From the NCBI RefSeq assembly GCF_026151205.1, contig NW_026971805.1:1-45238 (forward strand): a stretch of 45,238 bases of DNA. Direction: 5' to 3'. Of this stretch, positions 8,104 through 18,524 are shown piece by piece; position 1 is the stretch's first letter; each line of letters starts with the position of its first letter. This DNA comes from Bolinopsis microptera. Its lineage: Eukaryota; Ctenophora; Tentaculata; Lobata; Bolinopsidae. The position numbers and the translations under genes are program-made. Below the pieces are notes generated by a model. It had not been told where the DNA came from. It searched no databases and saw only the letters and a list, made by a program, of their open reading frames with translations.

Positions 8104-10140
8104 GTGGCAAGTTCAGGGTATTAATCCCAGAACAGTTGATTTTCAAGGGTGACCTAGATGCTCTGATAAACTGGGTGTTTCAAGACCTTGAAGCTCAGTA
8201 CACAGATCACAGCTCAGCTGGATTGTAAGTAGAAGCCTGATCTATCATATTTTACCTTTAAGTTTTTATATTCATAGACACGTCTGAGTGGTTATGTTTT
8301 GTTGTTTCACACATATTCATTCCCTTAGCATGTAAATACAACAAAGATGTAAATACCAGTTTAGTATAGAGGATTCAGGTGACGGAACGAGAGCTAACCC
8401 TGAAGGGCAGGTAGTGTATTGTTTAGCTTATTTTGGTCATTGTTCCTTTTCAGTTTCTTTAGTCCTAGGTTTGTAGTTTTGGGTTACTACTTTCTAACAT
8501 ACTTTTATATTTACAGGGTTGTTTTTAGTTCTAGTGAGTAGTCGGCTGGTGTAAGAGTGAAGAGCCAGACAGTTGCCCAACGAACAAAACTGTAAGTTTG
8601 ATTAACAACAAAGTCCTCCTTTTTAGGGTAAATTTTCATCTACAAACAGCAACGAACGAATTGTTACTATCTTAACTTTCACAGATTTCCCAATTCCATG
8701 CAATTCAATAAGAACACCTTCCCGCAGATGGAGGACGACAGAGTGGGCAAAATCACTGACACACGGAATGAAGAAGCTGTACGAGCGATAAAGTACAGGT
8801 GCCACGACACAGTAGCTTGTATCAAGGAAGCGGTAAACTCCTCCCTGGAAGGCTGGACCAGCTCTGTTTTGCCAGAGAGAAGCCCTGACATATGAAAGTT
8901 GTGCTTTTATGTATATTGTTGGCTCTCATGTATCATATAGTTGACTTTAAACCGTGATTAAAGGGACTTGTAATTTGCAACAAGTGGGATAGTTTTTTAT
9001 ACAGATAAGGCCCTTTTGACTAGTGCATGTTACATGCAATATTAATATTGCGATAAAATAACATAAAGACATAAGCTCTCCGGCCTTATCTATTAGTATT
9101 ATATTATATTTTATAATGACAAGTGCATGCCCGTGTACTGAAATTCACAACATTGTATCCAAAATATTTTCAAGATTTAAGTTTTAATCAATAATTGTAC
9201 TCTTCTATATTTGTTTCGTTGCTTGATCTGCATTGAATTTATTTGGATGTTGGTTAATGGAACAAATTTATCGATTTTGGCTATTTGCATATCACAAACT
9301 AAGTTCATACGATTGTTAGAAATTGAGTTTGCAGGTGTGTTCAGTAAAACATGGCTAAAGACAAGTGAAAAAGGAAGAGTGGTCGTTTCAAGACCTTGAA
9401 GCTCAGTACACAGATCACAGCTCAGCGGGATTGTAACTAGAAGCCTGATCTGCCCAACGAAAAAAACGAACAAAACTGTACTAGATTAACAATGTCAAAG
9501 TCCTCCTTTTTAGGGTAAATTTTCATCTACAAACAGCAACGAACGAATTGTTACTATCTTAACTTTCACAGATTTCCCAATTCCATGCAATTCAATAAGA
9601 ACACCTTCCCGCAGATGGAGGACGACAGAGTGGGCAAAATCACTGACACACGGAATGAAGAAGCTGTACGAGCGATAAAGTACAGGTGCCACGACACAGT
9701 AGCTTGTATCAAGGAAGCGGTAAACTCCTCCCTGGAAGGCTGGACCAGCTCTGTTTTGCCAGAGAGAAGCCCTGAACTAATTATTGCTGTTCACCTAGAT
9801 AAGGACGTTCCTGATCTTTGTGTCAATGATAGGTTAGTTTAATCCTGCCTTTTTGATGCAATAATCTTTGTCCAAATTCCAGTGACAAGCTAATCAGACA
9901 ACTAACAAAAATTTTTGCAGGACGAACCTGCGACTGTTCCTGAAATCAGTCTTACGGGACTTACTGGATGTTGAAGATCTGCAGTTAACTCAGCCCCCCA
10001 TCCTCAAGGTTTCCCGGGGAAAAAAGCAGTCCATTATCAAAATAAAGACAACCCTTGAGATCATTGCGATGCTGAGAGAACTGAAGAGAGAAAGTCACAC
10101 CTTCCACTCTGATGGCGATATAACCACTGCAACAAAATAA
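8104..10140 (+). CDS. Three-exon ORF, unknown protein
   Basis: Exon A (about 8104-8224) ends at donor GTAAGT. Exon B (9572-9832) follows acceptor CTTTCACAG and ends at donor GTTAGT. Exon C starts at 9921 after ATTTTTGCAG. Phases match at both junctions (GGA TT|A TTT; GAT AG|G ACG), and the frame runs to TAA at 10138-10140. Exon A contains GKFRVLIPEQLIFKGDLDAL, exon B KYRCHDTVACIKEAVNSSLE, exon C FLKSVLRDLLDVEDLQ and a Lys-rich strand. The stop lies inside the ATAACCACTGCAACA start of the T-rich repeat, so the original C-terminus was probably lost to that insertion. A partly duplicated exon B lies between A and B. I cannot name the family. Confidence 0.5.
8225..8571. other. Intron sequence, no gene seen
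   Basis: Between the exon A donor and the first exon B copy. AT-rich, no coding frame. The matching stretch is missing from the second duplicate copy (9456-9484). Confidence 0.4.
8685..8895 (+). pseudogene. Duplicated, truncated exon B
   Basis: 8596-8888 is nearly identical to 9484-9776, including the acceptor CTTTCACAG. The copy breaks off at 8888 (AGCCCTGA), loses the last third of exon B and its donor, and stops at TGA three codons later. If spliced into the transcript it would end the protein early. Exon A can reach the intact copy at 9572 in the same phase, so this copy is best read as a dead duplicate exon. Confidence 0.6.
8896..9387. other. No gene seen
   Basis: AT-rich DNA between the duplicate blocks. 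GATAAGGCCC (near 9005) and its partner GGCCTTATCT (near 9083) could pair as an imperfect hairpin. Confidence 0.35.
9388..9776. repeat. Second copy of exon A/B duplication block
   Basis: 9388-9455 matches 8168-8236 (end of exon A and its donor, here GTAACT instead of GTAAGT). 9484-9776 matches 8596-8888. Roughly 330 bp of intron present in the first copy is absent here, so the duplication is old enough to have suffered a deletion while the exon stayed nearly identical. Confidence 0.85.
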
Positions 10141-10400
10141 CCACTGCAACAATCATGTTAAATTTATTTATGTTATTTCTTTATAGACACGGTGCAGTCT
10201 CTATCTTCTCTTTTTGGCTTCTCCTTTTAACTGTTTTTATTTTTTTCATTCTTTCTTCAATTATTACTTTTTTAGATTTTCTTGTGACTTTCTTTTCTTC
10301 TTCATAATTTTTTGTTTCTGTCGTTCTGAGTGAAAACCCTCAGATATTATTATTAAATATTATATCGGTCTTAGATTAACTATTACTTTACACATTAATT
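10128..10400. repeat. T-rich dispersed repeat, copy 2 of 3
   Basis: Close match to 6330-6595, including ATAACCACTGCAACAATCAT at its start. That first segment is present twice in tandem here (10128 and 10137), and its first copy supplies the stop codon of exon C. Confidence 0.75.
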
Positions 10401-10509
10401 ATTATTACAATATTAATTATTACTTTATCACATAATAAGATCCACTAGCTGGAGGCATTGTGAAAGCCAGTGCTCCAGCTGTAGTGCACCGAAATCCGGG
10501 GGGACCTCG

Positions 10510-10736
10510 GTGCAGGGGTATCCTGGGGAGTGGCGCTGCAGATGCTGCAGATTCAGCAATTTTGAATTCAGGGTGGAAAGTCGGAGCTGCTATAAAATAA
10601 AGGGAACATTGCCTGAGACGAAAGAGGAAAAGCAGGAGAGAGAGGAGGCCTGGGAGAAGATGAAGAAAGATGCTGAGGAGGCTTCAGTAAGGCATAGAGA
10701 GGATAAAGCACAGGATGCCATAGAAGAGGAAAAGGT
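10510..10736 (+). CDS. Charged exon with RanBP2-like Cys cluster
   Basis: An open frame includes EWRCRCCRFSNF, which fits the first half of a RanBP2-type zinc finger (W-x-C-x2-C-x3-N). The second half has one Cys (SRSCYKI) at non-standard spacing, so the finger is incomplete. A long Glu/Lys-rich coiled-coil-like segment follows (EEKQEREEAWEKMKKDAEEA), ending at a possible donor AAG|GTTACA at 10737. The upstream frame is open to about 10475 and may begin at an acceptor. Likely an internal exon or relic; function unknown. Confidence 0.35.
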
Positions 10737-10968
10737 TACAATCCTCATTGTAAAAATAACCGCATTTATTCAAATCACAATCCATGACAGATCATGACAA
10801 TATCCGTGTATGAACAGAAATTATTAATTATAATAGCGGCACTGCTCGTGATGCTCGGGTTGGTGCCGAAATAAATTTATTTATTACAACCTTTAACACC
10901 TATATCCCAGAGAGCTTCATTTGGTACTTTTATAACTATCCTCCCCATTTAGCGGAACTAACAAGAGA

Positions 10969-11104
10969 GGCCCCAAAGAGGAAGGTGGCTATACCAAGCG
11001 GTAATGTCTTTAATGAAGTCATAGCAATGGATCTCAAGAAGCTTAGTTGTGGAGTGTGGATTGTACACATTATTGACACAGTTACGAGGTTTAGATGCTA
11101 TTAA
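10969..11104 (+). pseudogene. Copia integrase relic
   Basis: The frame PKRKVAIPSGNVFNEVIAMD, followed by a segment ending HIIDTVTRF, aligns with residues about 536-575 of the intact copia polyprotein at 26936-31516. It includes the first catalytic Asp region (VIAMDLK) of the integrase core. Flanks are unrelated, so this is a short, diverged fragment of a sister element. Confidence 0.7.
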
Positions 11105-11330
11105 CACTGCCATGTTAAATTTGTTTAAATTGATGTATTTCTTTATACACTCCTCCTTTCTCTTTTCTCTTCTCGACTTCTTTTTTACTGTCTTTCTTTT
11201 TTTTTCATTTTTGCTTTTTAGTTTTTTCTTACTTTCTTTTGTTTCATTATTTTTCTTTTATTTCTGTCGTTGTGATTGAGAACCTTCGTCCTTCAGATAC
11301 GGATGATAATATAAAAATAATATCGTCCTT
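11097..11330. repeat. T-rich dispersed repeat, copy 3 of 3
   Basis: Diverged copy of 6330-6595 (CACTGCCATGTTAAATTTG, then a T-rich run and TTCTGTCG-like block). It starts where the copia relic ends. Confidence 0.55.
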
Positions 11331-11766
11331 AACTTGGACACTTCCAGCTGCAAGCGATTTACAATGGCAGTGAAGCGGATGAGCCAAGTTGAAAGTTAAT
11401 TGGATAATTAATTGACACTGAAGGAGAATGTATTCTTCAGTCAGAGAGAATAGAAAGTTCGGTAAGTTGCAGGTTAAACTTGCCATTGAACATAACATGT
11501 TGTAAGACTTTACAACTAATGAGTTGATAAATGATAGAATCAAATTGCAGCACGATAGAAAAGTGGAGGTCAATACACATTGCACTATCACATAAATGAC
11601 CTCATTTCTATCGCCAGAATTTCCACATTTCTAATTCTATCGCCAGAAACTTTATATTAGTTGCAGATTGCTGACATAACCTTTCCACAGGAATATGAGT
11701 GACAGTGCCCCCGTCTATGCAAAATTTAGTTAGTCCTAAACAATCGGCAAAAACTTGGCCATGTTT

Positions 11767-12260
11767 TTAATTCTCTTTGTTGTCAACTTTCTTTCTTCCT
11801 CTCCGTTTTGTGGCTTTACGAGGGGTCTTTGCTTTTGGTTTCATTGGTTCGGGCGTGGCCCAGTTGTTATCCCTCATCTTACACAGTCTGGTATACTCCT
11901 CTTTCACCTCGGTTAACGTGGGAAGAAGCCCAGACCAGGCAGTCTCTAATTGGGGAATGGTTGGGGGTTCCGCCCCCTCGGGGGGATATAGCGCTGTTAA
12001 CACCAACTTATTAAAACCCCCTGATATTTTATCTTCAAGCAGGCTCTCCACATCTTCTACAAAGTTCTTCACCTGTTTTCGATTTGGATCAGTGTAACCA
12101 AATTTTGATCTCTCGGTCTCCATTCCATACTTGAATTCATTCAATTCGCACATGGTCTCCTTCATAATTCTTTGACATCGGGATACACCAGCTATATGAG
12201 TCTCTTGACCGGTGAGGTTGAAGAATGATTTGCGTATCTTCTTGGCACGTGGTTTGCGAT
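11767..12260 (-). CDS. Terminal exon, nuclear-type basic tail
   Basis: On the minus strand an acceptor CTTGACTCCAG precedes 12260. The frame is open for about 164 codons to a stop at 11767. There is no early ATG, so upstream exons should lie to the right. The middle is helical and charged (ETERSKFGYTDPNRKQVKNF), followed by a Pro-rich region with TALYPPEGAEPPTIPQLE. The C-terminus is a strongly basic tail (KAKTPRKATKRRGRKK) ending in KEN, typical of nuclear or chromatin proteins. GC content exceeds the flanks and there are no lesions, so this is one of the better host-gene candidates. I do not recognise the family. Confidence 0.5.
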
Positions 12261-12581
12261 CTGGAGTCAAGGAACAGGAGCTTAACTATTATACAATATA
12301 CCATTCAAAAATGAATGTACAGCCAAACCTCTATAAACCGGGCTAAATGTCAAAATGCTTGTTTAAAATTTGTAAACAGAGGTGGGATTTACATACTTGA
12401 AACCAGTACATATTACATTTGTAATTGGGATAACAGAAATAATCCTTGTAACGGAGGGACCTGGTAAATGAAACAAATCTGTTGTATACAAATGCTAGTG
12501 GTTTCTATAATAAAATGAATTAAAATGTTTTCTTTCCATATACAATAATATTGATATTACTTGACTATTGACTCTCGATAG

Positions 12582-12870
12582 ATTTACCGTTACTAACGAC
12601 ATCCTCTTCATGATTATAGACCAACTAGTAGGAATGGGTGACTATAATAGCACCATAAAAGAGGTCATATTATCTAACAAACATTTTAAAGATATAGCAG
12701 ATAATAGTATTTCCAGATTTACAAGTAATGATGAGGGGCCGATTGCTTTAAGGTGGATAAAATATTTTACCAGGCTTTTAGTCATAGCCCAACTTTATAG
12801 GAATCCAGTTTCGTCATTCGAAGTACAAAACATGATCCGAACTAATAAGCATGCAAAAAGTAAATTTTAG
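12582..12870 (+). CDS. F-box-like exon
   Basis: After a possible acceptor (TCTCGATAG), a 96-codon frame runs to TAG at 12870. It begins FTVTNDILFMIIDQL and continues with a Lys/Phe/Ile pattern (SNKHFKDIADNSISRF). This resembles an F-box (N-D-x-L-x-x-I-I-x-x-L ... K-x-F-x-x-I), a substrate-adaptor motif that binds Skp1. The frame then gives an Arg/Leu-rich helix. No ATG at the start implies an upstream exon. The F-box reading is inference from pattern only. Confidence 0.35.
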
Positions 12871-12894
12871 CTTTTCTTAACAGATGGTTTATAA

Positions 12895-12967
12895 ATTAGA
12901 ATAAGAATTAGAATTAGAATTAGAATTAGAATTAGAATTAGAATTAGAATTAGAATTAGAATAAGAA
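12895..12967. repeat. (AGAATT)n microsatellite
   Basis: Eleven or so hexamer units. The reverse-complement motif (AATTCT) also occurs at 36240-36260 beside a long A/T run. Confidence 0.9.
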
Positions 12968-13154
12968 AGAGCCAGGATGTACTGTTTCCTCTACTACTGT
13001 TCTCTCTAACTTGATTTTAATCATGGCATTATTCCGCCACCTATGTATGAACATTTTACAAACGACGTGACGTCGTGACATGACCCTTAGTGTTTAACAC
13101 TCCCCTTGACAAAAGATCCCACACAGTTTGTCACCACTGAATCGCACAAAGTAA

Positions 13155-13427
13155 AACTCCACACCGAAACTCCACACCGAAAAGAAGATCACAACACTAC
13201 AACAGACCTCTTCCATAAGATGCGTAATCTCCAGCCTAAACAGCCTCAACTTTACGGACAACCCAGGATTCATTAACCTGGCGCCGCGCCCCTGTCCGTC
13301 CCATATTCAGCTGAATAACTTCTACAACTTCATGCTACTGAAAAGCTGCCAAAACCAATCCACAATTAAATGTCAGATCAAACTAGAAAACTCACAAGAT
13401 CATCCTTTTGCTACCCAGTATCCCTAG
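13155..13427 (+). CDS. 90-codon open frame without start
   Basis: The frame is open from the stop at 13152 to TAG at 13425-13427 and includes LNFTDNPGFINLAPRPCPSH and KCQIKLENSQDHPF. Composition is more GC-rich than the flanks. The only Met is internal, so it would have to be an exon. No recognised domain. Confidence 0.2.
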   Translation, partial: NSTPKLHTEKKITTLQQTSSIRCVISSLNSLNFTDNPGFINLAPRPCPSHIQLNNFYNFMLLKSCQNQSTIKCQIKLENSQDHPFATQYP

Positions 13428-13837
13428 GAAATGACTCCCAAGCAGACTACTGATTACTGAACAATAGCCACCTTTTTTAAAACATGGAACAATTTCTTAA
13501 CACTCTTCGATTAATAATCTTCATACTTTATTACGAACACTTCACTCAAGTGTCTTACAATTTATTATGAACACTTAACTGTAGTGCAATCAAGAACCCC
13601 TCGAGCAATAGCACTTAAATTATCATATTATAATGTTAGAAATTTCAGTGCAGCAAGTGGAAATTAGTCCCAACAGAATGTATCATGGTTGCAACAAATG
13701 TATATACCTTACTTGATGCAACAATGTGTTACTAACAATACTATTATAAGGGTTTAGCCCTGTGGCAAAGTGTCTAATGACATATCATCATAACATTGTT
13801 CCCTTTTCTTTCTAACCTGGACTATAATTCTTAATGT
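13428..13837. other. No gene seen
   Basis: AT-rich, no coding frame. Two short direct repeats around CGAACACTTCACT / GAACACTTAACT (13526, 13568). Confidence 0.35.
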
Positions 13838-13925
13838 ATGTTAAATTATTATGCAACTTATTAACTAATGTATATTTATTCCTTAGTCTCTTATGACCAT
13901 AGTTTGAGATCCTATGACAATAGTA
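13838..13925. repeat. 90-bp direct repeat, copy 1
   Basis: About 94% identical to 14345-14432, sharing GCAACTTATTAACTAATGTA and the CATAGTTTGAGATCCT block. Both copies are followed by distantly similar sequence. Confidence 0.85.
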
Positions 13926-14132
13926 CATGGTTACCTATACTTCAAATACAAAAATGGCGACAAGCTACAAACGAACGTTTGTGGTGGGCCAGATTTTAAC
14001 GAGTTTGCAGAACAATTTGAACTATGGGTCAGTCTTCAAGAGGGTTACATCAAGGTGGTACCTGTCAGGGAAAACTTTGACAGGGAACGCACAGCACTCG
14101 TTTTTCTCAAGGGGGAATATTGTTATATTTGA
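13914..14132 (+). CDS. 72-codon ORF, unknown
   Basis: A true ATG at 13914 lies inside the end of the direct repeat; TGA at 14130-14132. The peptide looks globular (YFKYKNGDKLQTNVCGGPDF, WVSLQEGYIKVVPV). The second repeat copy (14345) is followed by sequence that does not keep this frame, so the ORF is unique to this copy. It could be an exon of a mobile element. Confidence 0.25.
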   Translation: MTIVHGYLYFKYKNGDKLQTNVCGGPDFNEFAEQFELWVSLQEGYIKVVPVRENFDRERTALVFLKGEYCYI

Positions 14133-14344
14133 TAATACATTTATATTATATTTGATATTGTTATATGTTAACTAACCCTTTCATATCCTTTATATAACCT
14201 TTTATATGGATTGAAATAATCAGAGTATAACTTCTACCGCAAGAAACTAGACGTGCTTTAAAGGAATTAGTTAACCGCAGAAATTCTTTAAATATTTTTT
14301 GTTTACGTTGAGTGGTAGTGATAATAAAAGGGGAGCCGGAGGTG

Positions 14345-14432
14345 TTAAATATGTTAACTTATTATGCAACTTATTAACTAATGTATATTTATTCCTTAGT
14401 CTCCTATGACCATAGTTTGAGATCCTTTGACA
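14345..14432. repeat. 90-bp direct repeat, copy 2
   Basis: Partner of 13838-13925 with a few substitutions. Confidence 0.85.
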
Positions 14433-14885
14433 ATAAGTGTGGTTTTACTTCAAATGTGGCAAAAGTAATTTAAGCTCGCATGTTGACACAAACTTTAGAC
14501 CATTATGGGCAGTAAAACAAAACAATCAACTGTTCTTGGACTAAGCATCGACACCAAGCTTATCTTCAAGAGTTGTGGCAATTACACACTTAAACAATGC
14601 TAGTTAGCCTGGTGTAGAATAAAATCATGTTAAGAAGTTCTAAGTTGATGGTCTATGAAAGCTCAAGTAGTATTTATCCTAATGTACAACTCAAGTTGCT
14701 GGGAAAAGATTGAAGTGTTTGATAATGATAGTTAGTTCTTACCTCATTATTGGCAGGCGGAGTCTTCAAATAATAATACATCGAAAGATTTCCCTGCCTC
14801 CTTGAACTTTCTCTCCTGACTTCATGTTCATTCTAGTGAATAAGTTAACTCTTAGAATAAAATATGTAGTTAGATTCGATTACTT
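14433..14885. other. No gene seen
   Basis: AT-rich spacer between the direct repeat and the truncated 5' end of the plus-strand LINE. Confidence 0.35.
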
Positions 14886-15718
14886 TTACAAACGATTCAA
14901 AGTTGTAAGTATATTATTCCCCAAATCATCGATCCAGTAGCTCATATTATAAACCTTAGTATGAAAAGTGGAACAATGCCGTTGGCATGTAAAATTGCAT
15001 CAATCACTCCAATTCTTAAAACTGGTGACCCTAATGATCCAAATAACTACCGGCCAATATCCATACTCCCCCTACTTGGAAAATGCATAGAGTATTTTGT
15101 TAACCAACAGCTTACAGAGTATGTTGAAACAAATAAACTGCTTACCAACCATCAGTATGGATTTAGAAAAGATCATTCCACCACTTTTCTAATGCTTAAT
15201 CTATTTGATAAAATATTTACGTCTAAGGAATCACAGAAGAAACCTGCAATTGTATTCTTAGATATTAAGGGGGCCGGGGGGGGGGGGCGGGGTCTTCATC
15301 AAAATTCTCTCGAAATTGACTTTACAGTTTTTTTTTTTTTTTTTTTAAACAAATAATCAAAGTTTTAGCACATTTTACAGCATAAAATTTAAACAAATGA
15401 AAACATATAATGCTCTTAGTGGTAAATGGCCGTTTGTTCTGAGCTGTATGATTTTTTGACAATCAACTAGCGGGGCAAGGAATGTACTGGCTGGTAGCTT
15501 TTGTACACACCAGAACGCTAGTCTGGTTGATTAGTGACCAAATTAGAGGCGTTGATAGGAAGGCATTATAATTTGTGGGTGTAAGAGGGAATATTTGGCA
15601 TGCATTATTCTAGCAGCTATTTTGTAACAAATGGTCTTTACGATTATTAAGGACAGTAAGTATTTTGGGTGTTCAATACTAAATCATGGCTAAATGTCTA
15701 AGAGGGGTTTAAATTTAA

Positions 15719-17079
15719 GGGGGGGGGGCCAATGGGTATTTTTTTGTGAAACTTGATTTCGAGATAGCAGTTGACCAACAAACTAGGACCAGTGACCGAA
15801 CTTTTGAGGGGGTCCCGGACCCCAACCGCCAAACGGTGCGCGCAGGGCAGCCACGCCCATATTTGGTCCAAATTAGGCCCAATTTAGCCAAATACCCTGT
15901 ACATGCCCCAAAGCCAGGTTTATGGTGCTCTACTTGTAGCTAGTGGTCTCCTGAACTCGTATATGAAATTTCATCAAGATTGGACAAAAAATGACTGAGT
16001 TATGAGCCAAAAACCATATGCCCATATTTGGGCATACGCACCAAATTTGGTAGATTTCGTCCCATAAATTGGTCAAATATCAATATTTTTGAATGAAACT
16101 TACTTTATATGAAAGGTAAGCCTAAACTACATATTCTCTGTAATTTATAGCTTTATATCTGTTTAAATGTGGATACTAAGGCGAAAAAACCACAAAAAAT
16201 GAACTAAATTGCCCATATCTCGGTTCGCGATATTCGCGGAATTGATCTCACCAAAATTGTAACAACTCAATCAGTTTTCAAAATTTTTGCATGAAATTTT
16301 TGGAATCGACTCGAAATCGCATTTCGACCTTATTTTAAGAACGGATTTTTGATTTAGGCCTCAAAAAAAATTTGGCGGCCAAATTCCAAAATTATATTAC
16401 AGAAATTCAGAATTTGGCCGCCAAATTTTTTTGGAGGCCTAAATCAAAAATCCGTTCTTAAAATAAGGTCGAAATGCGATTTCGAGTCGATTTCAAAAAT
16501 TTCATGCAAAAATTTTGAAAACTGATTGAGTTGTTACAATTTTGGTGAGATCAATTCCGCGAATATCGCGAACCGAGATATGGGCAATTTAGTTCATTTT
16601 TTGTGGTTTTTTCGCCTTAGTATCCACATTTAAACAGATATAAAGCTATAACTTACAGAGAATATGTAGTTTAGGCTTACCTTTCATATAAAGTAAGTCT
16701 CATCCAAAAATATTGATATTTGACCAATTTATGGGACGAAATCTACCAAATTTGGTGCGTATGCCCAAATATGGGCATATGGTTTTTGGCTCATAACTCA
16801 GTCATTTTTTGTCCAATCTTGATGAAATTTCATATACGAGTTCAGGAGACCACTAGCTACAAGTAGAGCACCATAAACCTGGGTTTTGGGCATGTTCAGG
16901 GTATTTGGCTAAATTGGGCCTAATTTGGACCAAATATGGGCGTGGCTGCCCTGCGCGCACCGTTTGGCGGTTGGGGTCCGGGACCCCCTCAAAAGTTCGG
17001 TCACTGGTCCTAGTTTGTTGGTCAACTACTATCTCGAAATCAAGTTTCACAAAAAAATACCCATTGACCCCCCCCCCCC
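15719..17079. mobile_element. TTAA-flanked giant palindrome (inner)
   Basis: Flanked by TTAA at 15715-15718 and 17080-17083. The whole 1361 bp is one foldback: arms 15719-16385 and 16411-17079 (about 668 bp each) are nearly identical inverted copies around a 25-bp loop (16386-16410). Ends are a G run then AATGGGTATTTTTTTGTGAA. The two arms even carry the same spurious ORF (starting MKLDFEI) on opposite strands. No protein is encoded. It lies inside the outer TTAA element, so it is the younger insertion. Confidence 0.85.
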
Positions 17080-17115
17080 TTAAGGGAGAAAAAGAAATGA
17101 ATATTGGGTTATAAT

Positions 17116-17671
17116 GTTTTTAGTCCCGTGGAAAAATATTGTTCCTAGCCGAAATTATTGCCGGTCAAAGGTCAGCGCTTATGTGTAATTGTATTGCGCG
17201 AGCGATTTTCAATCGCGCGCCCTGAAAATCGAGTCTAAAAATCTATCTTCTCCTACATTTTTTGAGCAATCACCCTGAAACTTTCAGGATATGTTCTAAG
17301 GACCATTTAGAAGAGATTGTCGGGCCAGAATTTTGAGATAGGCCTTAGAAATATTTGTATTCGATTTTGAAAATCTTGGACCTCGTTTTTTGACGATTTT
17401 TTCAGGTCCAAGATTTTCAAAATCGAATAAAAACATTTCTAAGGCCTATCTCAAAATTCTGGCCCGACAATCTCTTCTAAATGGTCCTTAGAACATATCC
17501 TGAAGGTTTCAGGGTGATTACTCAAAAAATGTAGGAGAAGATAGATTTTTAGACTCGATTTTCAGGGCGCGCGATTGAAAATCGCTCGCGCAATACAATT
17601 ACACATAAGCGCTGACCTTTGACCGGCAATAATTCCGGCTAGGAACAATATTTTTCCATGGGACTAAAAAC
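17116..17671. repeat. Hairpin with 268-bp arms
   Basis: Arms 17116-17383 and 17404-17671 pair with few mismatches around a 20-bp loop. Outer ends TTTTTAGTCCC / GGGACTAAAAA. It lies within the outer TTAA element; no separate target duplication is visible, so it may be an internal palindrome or a third nested foldback. Confidence 0.85.
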
Positions 17672-18524
17672 AGCTGATAGATATCACTCCCCTCTATCAG
17701 AAACAACTGTAAAGTCAATTTCGAGATAATTTTGATGAAGACCCCCCCCCCCCCCCGGCCCCCTTAAAAAGGCCTTTGACACAGTAAGCCATAATGTTTT
17801 ATTAAAAAAACTTAAGTATTATGGAGTTGATGGCTTTGTCATAAAGTGGTTCAAAAGCTACCTTGGGGACAGAAAGCAGCACACCAAAATACGTTGTAAT
17901 GTAAGCACATCACTCCCTGTTAAAACAGGTGTGCCACAGGGTAGCATATTAGGACCAATTCTATTTAGTTTATTCATAAATGATCTCAGTAGAAATTGCA
18001 CACAATCTACTGTTTACTTATTTGCAGATGACAGTGCACTATATTTTGATAACATTTCCAGAGGCATATATGAGAATGTAATTAAGGATATGAAAATTGT
18101 GTATGAATGGCTTAGAATCAACAAGCTGAGACTAAATGCTGCAAAATCTTCATTCATTTTATTTGATAGATCACCTAATCGGGACACGTTGTCAATCCCT
18201 CTGGATTTGGAAAAAGAATGCCTATTTATAGAAGAAACTAAATCTCAAAAATATTTAGGTCTCATGATAGACAATTTATTGAACTTTCAAGACCATATTA
18301 TTGATTATGTGAAATCAAAAATTGCTAAAAGAATAGGGGCATTATACAGGTCGAAAAATCTTCTTCCACTGAAATATAGAAAAATGTTTGTAAATGCTCT
18401 TATGCTCCCCCAATTTGACTACCTGGATATAATATGGTGTAGAGCTGCCAAAACCAAACTTAATTCTCTTGATATATTATACAAGAAAGTAGCAAAAATT
18501 GCTCTGGATGTTCATTGGCAGGAA

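Larger units (their letters stand above)
15269..17763. mobile_element. TTAA-flanked inverted-repeat element (outer)
   Basis: Inserted in the LINE with TTAA on both sides (15265-15268 and 17764-17767); removing one TTAA restores the LINE frame through the RT motif. Its ends are GGGGGCC plus a long G run, followed by TCTTCATCAAAATT, and they match as inverted repeats for about 60 bp (15269-15328 and 17701-17763). Net length without the inner element is about 1.13 kb. TTAA duplication is the hallmark of piggyBac-type transposition. No transposase frame is present. The body includes a 268-bp-arm hairpin (17116-17671). Confidence 0.8.

Noticed and set aside
8623-9692. Identical 60-codon minus-strand ORFs at 8623 and 9510
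   Set aside because: Antisense of the duplicated exon B, which has splice borders and phase support on the plus strand.
11247-11591. 114-codon minus-strand ORF
   Set aside because: Cys/Leu-rich translation of AT-rich repeat DNA; starts in the T-rich repeat and shows no domain.
12895-12967. Possible telomere-like or CRISPR-like array
   Set aside because: A simple AGAATT microsatellite without spacers; the window is eukaryotic and has no CRISPR pattern.
15746-17050. Two 65-codon ORFs starting MKLDFEI on opposite strands
   Set aside because: They are the same sequence read from the two arms of the palindrome; no homology or start context, so spurious.
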